The notes: a model not told the origin generated them from the sequence alone. Counted from the first letter of the stretch, positions 47,815 through 57,154 are shown. The stretch is DNA of 64,000 nt from Agrobacterium sp. RAC06 (GCF_001713475.1 NZ_CP016500.1:124001-188000), one strand, 5' to 3'. A program made the numbers and translations.

Positions 47815-48063
47815 TCAGTGAGGGCGGGCTAAAGTGCACTGGTTCGCCAGATGCTGGCCGATGCCTGCGGCACAGACGTGGTGGCGACGAGAGCAGAAGA
47901 GCCGGATCTGCTCGGCTCGATCATGTTGGGCAGTGTCGCTGACCAAGTCTTTGCCAACTATCTGAGGCCAGGCAAGCGCTGTAGGCGATCGCGTCAGTCT
48001 TCAAACCGGTCGCGGGCCCGATCGACAAACTTTGTCAGCAGTGTCTTGAAGCCTTCGTCAAAT
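47798..48063 (+). pseudogene. Degraded 3' fragment of a second FGGY kinase gene
   Basis: From GTCAGACGCATCGTGATCAG onward the DNA parallels the intact kinase at 45277-45545. The translated parts L-V-R-Q-M-L-A-D-A-C-G and D-L-L-G-S-I-M-L-G-S-V-A match L-V-R-Q-L-L-A-D-A-C-G and V-L-L-G-S-A-I-L-G-S-V-A, and the end GAAGCCTTCGTCAAAT is shared. The frame is broken by small indels and a stop. Base changes are scattered, so it is an old or imported paralogue rather than a recent copy. It begins inside the end of the dehydratase gene. Confidence 0.8.
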
Positions 48064-48161
48064 GAGAGGATGTCGGCCGACGGCTTTTGTAAACGGCGTT
48101 TGAGGTCCAGCTGGGCGGTCGTATGGCGGGGTGGTTCTGCGACCGTGATGAGCGGTTTCCT

Positions 48162-48344
48162 CTACTGGGGCTTGGTTTCGGTTTGCGACGGCTTTTGACG
48201 GGCAAGAACATAGACTGACTGGCGCATCCCCATCGCCCCGAAAGTCCTTCGTCTTTCCGCTTCGACCTTTTCCCGCCATGCGCGCATCTTTGCCACTTCG
48301 GCAAGGGCCTTGGCAACGACGTCATTCGTGCCTGTCTCGTCCAT
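48162..48344 (-). CDS. Small hypothetical protein
   Basis: A 60-residue frame from ATG 48344 with GAGGTGG at good distance. The sequence is charged and helical in character (A-L-A-E-V-A-K-M-R-A-W-R-E-K-V-E-A-E-R-R-R) with no membrane segment. I do not recognise a family. The good ribosome site supports it; the short length and lack of homologues I can name argue for caution. Confidence 0.4.
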   Translation of the reverse strand: MDETGTNDVVAKALAEVAKMRAWREKVEAERRRTFGAMGMRQSVYVLARQKPSQTETKPQ

Positions 48345-48356
48345 GATCCACCTCAT

Positions 48357-48944
48357 GTGTTCACTCTATGTTCTGTTTCTTTCATGTGGGTGTCAACTGG
48401 CTTTTCTGCAATGAGCCCGCTGTGAATACTGAAGGCAAACCAAGCTTGAAGGCGTCAAAACGAAGAACCTAACGATGCCCGGTGCGGCAGAGTACGAACA
48501 GCGGGCGCGGGCAAGCTGCTTGTCTATCTGCCGATCGGAGAAACAGCTTATGCCTGCATTCTGATGCATACGAATAAGGTAATCACGATTACCGTAATCG
48601 TGATTACCTTAGTGGTTCTCTTCGCTAGGCTGGTGTGGAACGTACACGTCAGCTGGGAGCTGGGCCGGCTCGAGGACGTGAAAGTGATCATCGTTGCGGC
48701 TGCGCCGGGTGCCGGCGTCCCCGACCAAGATACGATTTGGCGCTCGTTCTCCATGCGCCCGAGCAAGGTTCACCGGAGCTGTTTTCGCGCCATCACCAGT
48801 GGGCGCGGACTGCGATCGCCCTATTGAACGATGTTCGAGGCTTGCGCGCGGCTGAACGAATTCACGAATCTGGGCCACTGCCTGGGACCATTCCGCCGCT
48901 GAACGGTTATAGCCCGAAGTCAGTTTTCAGCAGGAGTGGTGAGC
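48357..48944. other. Intergenic region with no supported gene
   Basis: About 590 bases. Its only strong structure is the palindrome at 48576-48610. The frame reading through it starts within the palindrome's flank and has no ribosome site, so I do not call a gene. Confidence 0.5.
48576..48610. repeat. Perfect 35-base palindrome built of GTAATC/GATTAC units
   Basis: Two 17-base arms, AAGGTAATCACGATTAC and its inverse GTAATCGTGATTACCTT, flank a single C. Each arm is itself a smaller inverted pair (GTAATC-AC-GATTAC and GTAATC-GT-GATTAC), so four half-sites are spaced regularly. There is no U-run, and AT content is higher than around it. It looks like a double operator for a dimeric or tetrameric regulator; a cruciform or RNA hairpin is the alternative. 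Confidence 0.8.
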
Positions 48945-49214
48945 ATGTCCGAGCGTTTGCAGGTGAAGGAAATGGTGATGCAGATGCACGAGAAGAACCT
49001 CGTGCTGATGAACATTCTTGGCGATATCGCCGAGAACGAGGCGTCGTGCCACCTCACGTCTGGGGTGACGGAGGAAGAGATCGTTCGCCGCCTTAAGGAC
49101 AAGGCAGTTCGCCGGAAAGAAATACTCGGCGAAATTCTCCATCTTTTGCGTCAAGAGGAGGCGGTGCGGCGGAAACCAGAAAACGGCTCCGGCACGCTTA
49201 AGGTGTTGCGATAG
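48945..49214 (+). CDS. Small hypothetical protein, possible winged-helix
   Basis: An 89-residue frame from ATG 48945 with AGGAG eleven bases upstream. The pattern is mainly helical with T-S-G-V-T-E-E-E-I-V-R-R-L and K-E-I-L-G-E-I-L-H-L-L-R-Q-E-E-A-V, which could fold as a small winged helix. No family is recognised. The start and clean frame make it likely to be real. Confidence 0.55.
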   Translation: MSERLQVKEMVMQMHEKNLVLMNILGDIAENEASCHLTSGVTEEEIVRRLKDKAVRRKEILGEILHLLRQEEAVRRKPENGSGTLKVLR

Positions 49215-49403
49215 TCCTTGATGCCCCATCACGAAGGCTGGGCAAAGCGCTGCTCGCGGACTGAAGATGAAGCGAATGCGCGCTCGTCGACGCACCCGAC
49301 AGCGACAAGCCTATGGGTTTTAAGGAGGTCGACCGGTCTGATTTAAGCCTATTTGACGTGATGCAGGCCGGGGGTCTGCATGTTGCCCGATAGACAGCAT
49401 GAT

Positions 49404-51005
49404 CTATTTGTTTCGTGCTGCATTGACATGTTCCCAGACCTTCGAGATCACAACCGAGCCTTCTCCCACCGCTGATGCCACGCGTTTGACGGATCCCGCA
49501 CGCACATCGCCCACCGCGAAAATGCCGGGAACTGAGGCCGAATGGTCGCCATCCGTCACCACGAAACCTTTGCCGTCCAGGTCTACGATGCCAGACAGCC
49601 AACCGGTATTGGGCGCGGCTCCCACCATCACAAACAAGCCCGCTGCAGGCAGATGAATTTCGCCTGTTGCGACCCGCAGCGTCACGGCCTCGAGCGTTTC
49701 CGCGCCGTGGAGCGCGGTGACCTGCGCGTCGAAATGCAGGGTAATGTCGTCATTCTTCCGGATGCGCTCGATCAGGTAGTCCGACATCGATGCCGCGAGT
49801 GACGGGCCCCGCACCACGAGGTGCACCCGCGATGCCTGGCGGCTGAGAAACATCGCCGCCTGACCCGCAGAGTTGCCCCCGCCGATCACAACTGCACTGC
49901 GCCCCCGCAGGTGCCGCGCCTCAAGTTCAGTTGCCGCATAAGATACCCCCGCCCCCTCGAAATGCTCCAGCCGGTCCAGCGGGAGACGCCGGTATTGTAC
50001 GCCGCTCGCCACGACGATCGCCGAAGCCTTGACCGTCACGCCGTCCTCGAGTGTCAGGGTAAAGCCAGACGCCTCGCGCGACACCCCCGTGACCTGGCGT
50101 GGAACGGCGAAACGGGCGCCGAACTTCAGTGCCTGGATTTCGCCACGCGCGCATAGATCCCGGCCGGATATGCCCGTCGGGAAGCCCATATAGTTTTCGA
50201 TCCGCGAAGAGGCCGCCGCCTGTCCGCCCACCGCCAACTCGTCGATCACCAATGCGCGCAGTCCCTCGGCCCCGGCATAGACTGCCGCAGCAAGACCGGC
50301 CGGCCCCGCCCCCACGATCACGACATCGAACTCCGCGCCCGCCTCGACCGCGAGGTCGAGCCCAAAGCGTCGCGCCAGAGCACGTGGTGTCGGATCGTTG
50401 ATGACGGCACGTTCCCCCAATAAGACGGCACCTCGATCACTGGGTATTCCGCACCTCCTAGCCAGTTCAAGCGCTTCGGCACTTTGTAGAGCGTGCGTGC
50501 GGTAAGGAATAAGGTTCTGCGCCGCGAAGGTTTCGATCCTGCGTATGGCCCGATCGGTCTCAGGGCCGATCAGTGTCAGTCCCGCTTGCCCGCTCTCGAT
50601 CAGGCGACGGCGGCGCGCGGCGAAGACCGTCAGGACGATGTCGCTCATCTCTGGGATGTCGGCCATCGCCTGCAGCATCGCGCCGCGTGGGACCCGTATT
50701 GCGGTCAGATGGGTTTCGGCTCGGGTGGTCAGTTGCACCGTGCCGCCGCTGAGGAAACTCATCTCGCCAGTGAACTGACTTGGACCCAGCGTTGCATTGC
50801 CGTAGCGCGTTCCATTCACCTCGTCAAAAGCCGCGGCCTCACCTTCGACGATGTAGAAAAACGCGTCATTGGCAGCACCGAAAGCCACCATTGTCTCGCC
50901 CGGAGCGTAACGAACTTCTTGCCCGATCTTGCGTAGATGCGCCACGTGGGCATCAGAAAGTGGGCGGCGGACATATGTTGCTAAATCGGCGGCTGAGCTT
51001 TCCAT
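49404..51005 (-). CDS. cNMP-binding domain fused to thioredoxin-reductase-like flavoprotein
   Basis: A 533-residue protein. Residues ~15-135 form a cyclic-nucleotide-binding fold (Y-A-P-G-E-T-M-V-A-F-G, F-T-G-E-M-S-F-L-S-G-G). From ~225 comes a FAD/NADPH module (V-V-I-V-G-A-G-P-A-G-L-A-A-A, V-V-I-G-G-G-N-S-A-G-Q-A-A). The redox C-x-x-C of true thioredoxin reductases is absent, as in other members with this architecture. The role is unknown; a signal-gated oxidoreductase is the simple reading. Confidence 0.85.
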   Translation of the reverse strand: MESSAADLATYVRRPLSDAHVAHLRKIGQEVRYAPGETMVAFGAANDAFFYIVEGEAAAFDEVNGTRYGNATLGPSQFTGEMSFLSGGTVQLTTRAETHLTAIRVPRGAMLQAMADIPEMSDIVLTVFAARRRRLIESGQAGLTLIGPETDRAIRRIETFAAQNLIPYRTHALQSAEALELARRCGIPSDRGAVLLGERAVINDPTPRALARRFGLDLAVEAGAEFDVVIVGAGPAGLAAAVYAGAEGLRALVIDELAVGGQAAASSRIENYMGFPTGISGRDLCARGEIQALKFGARFAVPRQVTGVSREASGFTLTLEDGVTVKASAIVVASGVQYRRLPLDRLEHFEGAGVSYAATELEARHLRGRSAVVIGGGNSAGQAAMFLSRQASRVHLVVRGPSLAASMSDYLIERIRKNDDITLHFDAQVTALHGAETLEAVTLRVATGEIHLPAAGLFVMVGAAPNTGWLSGIVDLDGKGFVVTDGDHSASVPGIFAVGDVRAGSVKRVASAVGEGSVVISKVWEHVNAARNK

Positions 51006-51292
51006 GAGAACAGTCCTTCAGCGTGCTGGAGAATAGTGTGAAAGGGATCATCTAGGTTCATTCGGAAAAAAGAGCGTCACATGCGGAATCACTCTTTGGA
51101 GCAAAAGCACCGTTAAGTCGTCATGCTACAGGTCGGCGCGTCACAAGCTCATCGCCTCTGCTGACGGCTGTTGACCGGCTGGCGCGCAGTGTCTGCTGTC
51201 TTTGTGAACCACGAGGTGTTTGCCTGAAGATTTTGTCGAAGGCTGCAAGACTTGCAAGATATACGGCCTGAGAACGCCTGAGAACCAACGCA

Positions 51293-51925
51293 TCACGACG
51301 CTCCCTTTCTGTCGGCAAATGCGAGGCGCAAGTCACTCTCTGATAGAGGCACGTTGAACAGTGGCGTTCCAAAATCAAAACGCGCACTCGCAGAGAGCGG
51401 CCCGACAGGGACGGGAGCGAAGCCCGCCGCTGCAACCACGCCTGCGGCAATGGCAACAGCGCCCGGATCGTCGCCGGCCAGCGGGATGCCGATTGGCGGG
51501 TGCGCTCCTGCCGTGGCAGCAAGGGTCGCAAAGTGTACCGAGCTGAACGCCTTCACCACGCGCGCGGCAGGAACGAGCGTTGCCACGCAGACACCCGAAC
51601 CTTGCCCAGAGGAAAGCGCCGCAGCTGCAACCTCACCGTCCCGAACCGGTATTGCGTTTGATGTGTCCAGGATTACACGGCCATCAAACCCTGCTGCGAC
51701 CGACCGCACAAGCTCCGGCCATGCGGCAAAGGGCACAGCAACGATGGTCGCTATGCCGAAGCGGGCCGCTTCGGCGATTGTCGTGCGGCCCACGCCCGGC
51801 GGCAGGGCCGCAAGGCGGGGGTCGTCAGGGGACCGGGTGGCGACGTGAACCCGATGGCCGCGGTTGGCCAAAAGCTTGGCAAGCGTCCCTCCGATCATGC
51901 CTGCACCGATGATCCCGATGTCCAA
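51293..51925 (-). CDS. NADP-binding oxidoreductase of the F420-dependent (NpdG-like) family
   Basis: TTG 51925 with GGAAGAGG upstream gives 210 residues. The Rossmann motif I-G-I-I-G-A-G-M-I-G-G-T-L-A starts at residue 3, followed by T-I-V-A-V-P-F-A and V-I-L-D-T-S-N. Such proteins bind NADP and move hydride to a flavin, F420 or ferric substrate; the alphaproteobacterial homologues probably do not use F420. It ends a minus-strand run starting with the gluconolactonase-like gene. Upstream 51006-51292 holds no gene. Confidence 0.78.
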   Translation of the reverse strand: MDIGIIGAGMIGGTLAKLLANRGHRVHVATRSPDDPRLAALPPGVGRTTIAEAARFGIATIVAVPFAAWPELVRSVAAGFDGRVILDTSNAIPVRDGEVAAAALSSGQGSGVCVATLVPAARVVKAFSSVHFATLAATAGAHPPIGIPLAGDDPGAVAIAAGVVAAAGFAPVPVGPLSASARFDFGTPLFNVPLSESDLRLAFADRKGAS

Positions 51926-51941
51926 TGACCTCTTCCTTCGT

Positions 51942-52847
51942 CTATTTCGTGGGGACCACCAAGATACGCGCCGCGTCTGTGCCACCTTCCAGGAGGTTGC
52001 CGGTCGTCAGCACCACGAGTTCTTCTGAGGGGCCATAGGATATGACGGAGGTGCAGCCGTCGCAGCCTGCCGCCAGCAATGTGGAAACAGTACCTTCTGC
52101 GTCGATACCGATCAGCGTCGCTCCATGTGAAGCTGCTGCAATCGTACCGTCGGCGAGAAAAGCGAAGTCGTCGATCGATCCGGTGGCTGCAAAGAGTTGA
52201 GGCGCTCCCTTTGGACCTGCCCCGTCTAATGCGACACGATAGAGTGCTTGTCGCGAAGAGTTTGAGACATAGAGCCAGCCGTCGCGGATCTTGAGCCCGT
52301 TCGCACCAGGCGTTTGCCCCGTTTCGGCAGGATCGGTGGCAAAGAGTGGATCGGCCAGCCATTCGGTAATGGTGCCGCTCGCAAGGTCAAGCTGCCAGAT
52401 CATGCCTGCCAGGGAATCTGCAGCAAGGATCGTTCCGGGCGCGACCTCGACGATCCCGTTGAGAAACAGTGCTTGAGGCGCAGGGATGGTGTGGATCACC
52501 CGGCCATCCGGCGACAGGATGAGGAAAGCGTTGGTCTGCGTGAAGGCAGGTCCCTCGGCAAAAGATGTTCCATGCGCAGACAACACGATGTCATCGGCGC
52601 GCGCGAGAATGCCCACAGGGTGCAGGTCGAGCGCGACGAGAGGCGTAGGCGCTCCGCCGCCGTCCCATGACAGGAGCGTCCGATCGAAGTAGCTTGTGAT
52701 GAGAAGTGCACCGTCTGGACCTTCCGCAACGTTCTCGAGGAAAGTGCCAGGCGGATAGCTGGCGACAGTGCGGGTGGGTTCAGCCTGGGCGACGGTCGCC
52801 CCAAGCGCCAGGATGAGACATAATTTGGCCCGCAATAGAAGTGTCAT
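51942..52847 (-). CDS. Secreted beta-propeller protein, SMP-30/gluconolactonase-like
   Basis: A 301-residue protein with a clear signal peptide (L-L-L-R-A-K-L-C-L-I-L-A-L-G-A, cleavage likely after A-Q-A). The repeated blades (N-V-A-E-G-P-D-G-A-L-L-I-T, S-F-A-E-G-P-A-F, L-F-N-G-I/N-G-I-V-E-V) resemble SMP-30-type six-bladed propellers. Whether lactonase metal ligands are all present cannot be settled by eye. ATG 52847 is favoured because it places the signal peptide at the N-terminus. Confidence 0.7.
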   Translation of the reverse strand: MTLLLRAKLCLILALGATVAQAEPTRTVASYPPGTFLENVAEGPDGALLITSYFDRTLLSWDGGGAPTPLVALDLHPVGILARADDIVLSAHGTSFAEGPAFTQTNAFLILSPDGRVIHTIPAPQALFLNGIVEVAPGTILAADSLAGMIWQLDLASGTITEWLADPLFATDPAETGQTPGANGLKIRDGWLYVSNSSRQALYRVALDGAGPKGAPQLFAATGSIDDFAFLADGTIAAASHGATLIGIDAEGTVSTLLAAGCDGCTSVISYGPSEELVVLTTGNLLEGGTDAARILVVPTK

Positions 52848-52885
52848 GGGATGTCCTTTCCTTGGGAAATCGCCAAAGCCGGGGA

Positions 52886-53455
52886 TCACTTGGTGCGGGT
52901 AAAGCGCTGTTCGACGAACAGGTATTCCTCGCCTCCGGGATAGCGGACGTGGATGCGCTGCACATTCGCGTCTTTGTTTTCGATCACGAATTCAAAGCGA
53001 AGATCGCGTTTGCGGCCCGTGGGTTCGGCACCCATTCCCGCCTCGGTACTCTCGCCATACATCGATATCCCGTCGGCGGTTGCGTCGCCTCGGCCGATAT
53101 AGACCATCTGTCCGGGTTCGAAGCTATCGACGGTAACAAGTTCAAACCGACCGTCGAGCCGATTGTACCCCATGGTTGCTTCACGCATCGCAGTTCCGTC
53201 GCCGGAGATCAGGATTTCGCGTAGGTAGCGCCCGCCAAGGACAAGCTCGCGTTCGGCGGTCATGCCAGGAATCTCGAAGGGTTCGCCCTGAGGCCCGGGC
53301 CAGACGCGCATGGCCACATCCCAGCGCCCGGCAAGCGGGTCCATCCAGGCATGTTCGGGACCGGGCGCAGCCAGACGGTCGGACGCGGTCTCTGACAGGG
53401 TAGGGGAAGCGGAAAACACAAGGGCCAGGGCAAGGCCAAGATGGTGCAGTCGCAT
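52886..53455 (-). CDS. DUF1579-type secreted protein
   Basis: A 189-residue protein with a signal peptide (residues ~1-21). The mature part has the DUF1579 pattern: L-A-G-R-W-D-V, P-G-M-T-A-E-R-E-L-V-L-G-G-R-Y-L, M-G-Y-N-R-L-D-G-R-F-E. The domain is likely a lipocalin-like barrel of unknown function. It is 38 bases upstream of the propeller gene in the same direction, so both are probably co-transcribed. Confidence 0.75.
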   Translation of the reverse strand: MRLHHLGLALALVFSASPTLSETASDRLAAPGPEHAWMDPLAGRWDVAMRVWPGPQGEPFEIPGMTAERELVLGGRYLREILISGDGTAMREATMGYNRLDGRFELVTVDSFEPGQMVYIGRGDATADGISMYGESTEAGMGAEPTGRKRDLRFEFVIENKDANVQRIHVRYPGGEEYLFVEQRFTRTK

Positions 53456-53664
53456 TGGGCAATCCTTGTTGAGTTTGGGTGATCGGGAGGTTCGGCAGCG
53501 TCAGATTGAGAGTGCCCGGCCTACCCCCATCCCCGCTTGCCAAAACTTGCTGAGACAGGGAGGGGGTATTCGGAGCGAGTGTTCTTCTTCAGAAACAGGC
53601 GCTTGGTTCATATCTCGGCCAAGCCTGCCGCCAAGGTGGCAAATCCTGCGGTAGGACCAGTTCG

Positions 53665-54327
53665 TCAGCTACCGTCAAAGACATGCTCCACAACGGGCTT
53701 TGCGGCGGTGTGGAGGGTCCAGAAAGCCTCTGCGATCCGGGCAGGGTCGAAGGGCCCGCCGGGCGCCACCTGGCCCGCGATCGTCACCATGCCCAGCCTC
53801 AGGCCGCGCGTGGCAAATTCGGGCGCGCTTGCGTGGACGAATCCTCGCAGCGCTGATTTCACCGCAGTCAGAGCGGGAACCGCCGCCCCATATTGAGGCA
53901 TCAGCGCGAGGCCGCCACCGGTCAGCAGGATCGAGCCACCGCCCGCCATCATTGACGGTGCGACCGTCTGGATACCGGTCAGCGCGCAAGTCAGGCCCAA
54001 CCGAAGCTGACGGTCGAAATCTCCTGGGTCCAGCGCCAGCGCCGGCGCCTCGGTCCAAACCGCAGCATTCCACACAAGCAGGGTCGCGCGGCCATGTTCG
54101 GCGGCAATGGTCGCCAGCACGCGGCGAACATCTGCGTGGTCCGATAGGTCAGCACTATGGGTTGTCACAGTGCCGCCGGCAGCGATCAGGGGAGCCGCGA
54201 GAGCCGCCAGACGACTGGCATCGCGGGCGATCAACGCGACGCGAAATCCGCCCTGGACGAAGCGTCGGGCAACAGCGGCGCCAACGCCGGGGCCAGCGCC
54301 GGCAATAATGGCAAGTGGGGAGGTCAT
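53665..54327 (-). CDS. Short-chain dehydrogenase/reductase
   Basis: ATG 54327 gives 220 residues with A-I-I-A-G-A-G-P-G-V-G-A-A-V as the NADP motif and N-A-A-V in the N-A-G position. The usual catalytic S-x(12)-Y-x-x-x-K is atypical: Y-G-A-A-V-P-A-L-T-A-V-K supplies Tyr and Lys with an enlarged spacing, so classical activity is uncertain. It is divergent from the LysR regulator, which probably controls it. Confidence 0.75.
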   Translation of the reverse strand: MTSPLAIIAGAGPGVGAAVARRFVQGGFRVALIARDASRLAALAAPLIAAGGTVTTHSADLSDHADVRRVLATIAAEHGRATLLVWNAAVWTEAPALALDPGDFDRQLRLGLTCALTGIQTVAPSMMAGGGSILLTGGGLALMPQYGAAVPALTAVKSALRGFVHASAPEFATRGLRLGMVTIAGQVAPGGPFDPARIAEAFWTLHTAAKPVVEHVFDGS

Positions 54328-54440
54328 GATGGAGGTCCTTTGTTTCACTGAAAGTAAAAATATTGGTACGCGCCAGCTCTGTGTCTATCCAGCAGATCAA
54401 ATGACTGGTATTCACACGGTGGATTGATAGGCGACCCAAT

Positions 54441-55346
54441 ATGGCATTCGACCTCAACCTGCTCTTGACCTTCGAGGCGATGGACAAGGCGCGCAGTGTC
54501 TCCGGCGCGGCACGGCTCTTGGGGCTCAGTCAGCCCGCCACCAGTGCTGCCTTGTCGCGATTGCGAAAGGCGCTTGGGGATGAGCTCTTCACTTATGCGG
54601 GGGGCATGATGCAGCCGACCCCCGCTGCGCGACGGCTGGCACCTGGACTGCATGCAGCCCTTGCAGGTATCCGCGTGACGCTTGATGGGGAACAACGTGT
54701 CTTCGATCCCGCAACCGCTGACGGAACCTTCACCATCGGCGTGACGGACTACACCTCTGCCGTCATTGCGCCTGCACTGATCGCACGGCTGACAGCAGAA
54801 GCACCGGGGATGGATCTTCAGCTTCTGGCCTATGACAAGGCAGGCGCGGGGGGCCTGATTGACGGCGGTGCTTTCGATCTGATCATCGGAGCCTTCTCAG
54901 ATCCTCCGGAGCGCGCGGTCGCCTCTCCCCTGCTGGAAGAGCAATTCGTGGGTGTTGCCCGAGACGGGCATGCAATTCTTCGCGGCCCACCCGATACGGA
55001 TGCCTTTGTGACCTTCGACCATGCGCTATACACGCTGTTCACAGCGGGGCGACAAGGCCGCGGTGTCGTGGACGATGCACTGGCCGCGGAGGGGCATGTG
55101 CGCCGGGTGCGACTTGCACTGCCACACCTTATGGCGCTTCCTCAGATTCTGCGCGCAACAGACCTGATAGCGACAGTGCCGGCCAGAGCAGCAGCTTGCT
55201 TTGGGCCTGGCATCAAGACGTTCGACGTCGGCTTCCTCGGTCTGGAACCATGGATGTTGCACATGCTGTGGTCGCCCTATCTGCGAAAGGATCCTGCACA
55301 TGCCTGGCTGAGAAAGACCGTATCGGAGGTCTGCGCCGTTCTTTGA
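54441..55346 (+). CDS. LysR-family transcriptional regulator
   Basis: A 301-residue regulator with the standard N-terminal helix-turn-helix (F-E-A-M-D-K-A-R-S-V-S-G-A-A-R-L-L-G-L-S-Q-P-A-T-S-A-A-L-S-R-L-R) and a substrate-binding domain. It is of the NodD/LinR-like kind that starts D-L-N-L-L-L-T-F-E-A. The 113-base divergent gap to the SDR gene is the likely site of action. An AraC-type gene follows 18 bases later. Confidence 0.92.
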   Translation: MAFDLNLLLTFEAMDKARSVSGAARLLGLSQPATSAALSRLRKALGDELFTYAGGMMQPTPAARRLAPGLHAALAGIRVTLDGEQRVFDPATADGTFTIGVTDYTSAVIAPALIARLTAEAPGMDLQLLAYDKAGAGGLIDGGAFDLIIGAFSDPPERAVASPLLEEQFVGVARDGHAILRGPPDTDAFVTFDHALYTLFTAGRQGRGVVDDALAAEGHVRRVRLALPHLMALPQILRATDLIATVPARAAACFGPGIKTFDVGFLGLEPWMLHMLWSPYLRKDPAHAWLRKTVSEVCAVL

Positions 55347-55364
55347 CCCGCCAGAACTTGCCAT

Positions 55365-56387
55365 GTGGCAAAACTTGCGGTGATCGCAGCGTCGTTATCG
55401 ATTTTGTTTGACAGATTTCAGGGCGGGACCGAATATTTCCGCATGGCACCTGGCTATGTTGCCCCGCCAAACTGGCTTGATCCCATGCTCGATACGAATC
55501 TGTATTTTGATAGCATGCATGCGTTCTATAGCGCCGCCTACTCGGAAACCCTCGTCGAAGTGAATAGGCCGGTCGCTCTGGGAACGACCCTGCTCTCTGC
55601 CCGGCAGGGCGCAGGTGACTATTCCGACGCGGCTGTACCCGACCTCGTGATTACGCGCGGTCTGTCGCGCGAGATTCCGGCGACACTCGATCTTGGCGCA
55701 GGACAGTTCCGCGCCGCCATACCCCGGAACTCCATCGTCGTCACGCCGCCGAACACGCCGACAAAGATCCTCCTCGACAGGCCGAACGAAGTCGAGTTCC
55801 GGGCCATTCCTTATACGGCACTGCAGTCGATCTGCGGCGGTCATGATCTACCGCCCGACGGCGACTTCGGTGCAGCCCACCGTGCCAACATCAATTGCCC
55901 ACAACTGACAGTCCTGTTCATACAGACCGCGCGCGAGATTCGCGCCGGTAATCCGAGCGGCCCGATGTTCATCGAAGGGGCGTTGATGCAGATGGTCGCG
56001 CTGCTGATGGCGCAGTCGCAACGAAAGCTGCGGGCGCCGACCGGAGGGCTGGCGCCCTGGCAGCTCTCGCGTGTTTCTGATCACTTGCACGCTCGGGTCG
56101 ATCAGCCGGTATCGCTGGCCGACCTTGCCGCATTGACTGGCCTATCCGTCTATCACTTCGCTCGCGCCTTCAAGGCTTCGACAGGTATCGCACCACACCA
56201 GTTCCAGGTCTCCCTGCGCATGGACAGGGCGCGCACGCTGCTCTCCCGCTCGACCTTGACCATCACTGAAATTGCCCTGTCTCTGGGTTACGACAGCTCT
56301 CAGAGCTTTGCCCGTGCATTTCGGATAGCACATGGCACGACGCCGACCTGCTATCGGACCAATATGCTAGGCTGTCGCACGCTGTAA
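55365..56387 (+). CDS. AraC-family transcriptional regulator
   Basis: A protein of up to 340 residues. The C-terminal double helix-turn-helix is clear: V-S-L-A-D-L-A-A-L-T-G-L-S-V-Y-H-F-A-R-A-F-K, then L-T-I-T-E-I-A-L-S-L-G-Y-D-S-S-Q-S-F-A-R-A-F-R. The N-terminus is uncertain: GTG 55365 has no ribosome site, and ATG 55443 would shorten it by 26 residues. Its direction and position suggest it shares control of the LysR/SDR neighbourhood. Confidence 0.88.
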   Translation: MAKLAVIAASLSILFDRFQGGTEYFRMAPGYVAPPNWLDPMLDTNLYFDSMHAFYSAAYSETLVEVNRPVALGTTLLSARQGAGDYSDAAVPDLVITRGLSREIPATLDLGAGQFRAAIPRNSIVVTPPNTPTKILLDRPNEVEFRAIPYTALQSICGGHDLPPDGDFGAAHRANINCPQLTVLFIQTAREIRAGNPSGPMFIEGALMQMVALLMAQSQRKLRAPTGGLAPWQLSRVSDHLHARVDQPVSLADLAALTGLSVYHFARAFKASTGIAPHQFQVSLRMDRARTLLSRSTLTITEIALSLGYDSSQSFARAFRIAHGTTPTCYRTNMLGCRTL

Positions 56388-57154
56388 ATGGGCTCGGTCT
56401 CGGCCTGCGACAAAGTCGTGTGAAACGATCTTCCTTGCCACCAGACTGCGTTCAGGCAGCGCGTTCGGACCGAAGATTGCAACTGTCGCGCAGGGCTACC
56501 GCTACCCCATGCCCGATGGATGAAAGTTTGCCTCCATCCATCGGTCACCGTCGGCGTTGGGGCGACATGGGCGCCATGGAATTACCTTAGGTCCAACGGC
56601 GCAGAGGTCTCCAACCGGGTATCAATAGCGAATGCGGACTTTGTCTGAGCAATCAACTCACAGTGCCAGACATACCGGCTGTGGGTCACCAGCCAATTTT
56701 GAGTGGCCCGCTTGAGCACGACGGATGGCTTGAAGAGGTGAGGCGAGCATTTACCCTTGGCAGTTTTGCGCCTTCATCTCGGACGAAGGTGCAGTCGTCA
56801 AAGGTGCGCAGAAGCGGACACGAGGCTATGGCGGCCTCAGGTGCGGCTACGCGCCTTCATTTCTGCCATGTGCGTCAAGTCTTGTCTGTTACAATAGGGG
56901 TCATTCTCTGCGAACAGATTGAAGGTGTCAAAAGGGCGAAGAGCAGACAGTCGAAAAGTGAAGGCTTGCCGTTCATCAGGGTCGGCAAAGCTCACTTTCT
57001 CTGCTGGTGCGAGCCGTTCCGGCCGCCAGACTGGCGGCTGTGCGCTAATCCGCAAGGCCATGGGCTGCTCGCTATCATGACGCGCGGCGGCTTTAACCCT
57101 GGTCTGAGTGGCAGACCCACCCCGTTTTTGACAGTCCGTACGACGACGGCGGAT
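56388..57154. other. Long non-coding region after the AraC gene
   Basis: About 770 bases. Frames on both strands lack codon bias, ribosome sites and family features. Part of it (56758-56824) recurs, diverged, at 60585-60649, which points to a dispersed intergenic repeat rather than genes. Confidence 0.5.
56758..56824 (+). repeat. Dispersed intergenic repeat, copy 1
   Basis: TGGCAGTTTTGCGCCT at the left and AGAAGCGGACA at the right frame a ~63-base unit that aligns along its length with the copy at 60585, with many substitutions between. Neither copy is in a gene. I recall similar intergenic pieces in Rhodobacterales genomes but cannot check this. Confidence 0.5.

Noticed and set aside
48564..48827. 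Coding frame beginning M-H-T-N-K-V-I-T-I-T-V-I-V-I-T-L
   Set aside because: Its membrane-like start is produced by the palindrome, which encodes nearly the same peptide on both strands, and there is no ribosome site.
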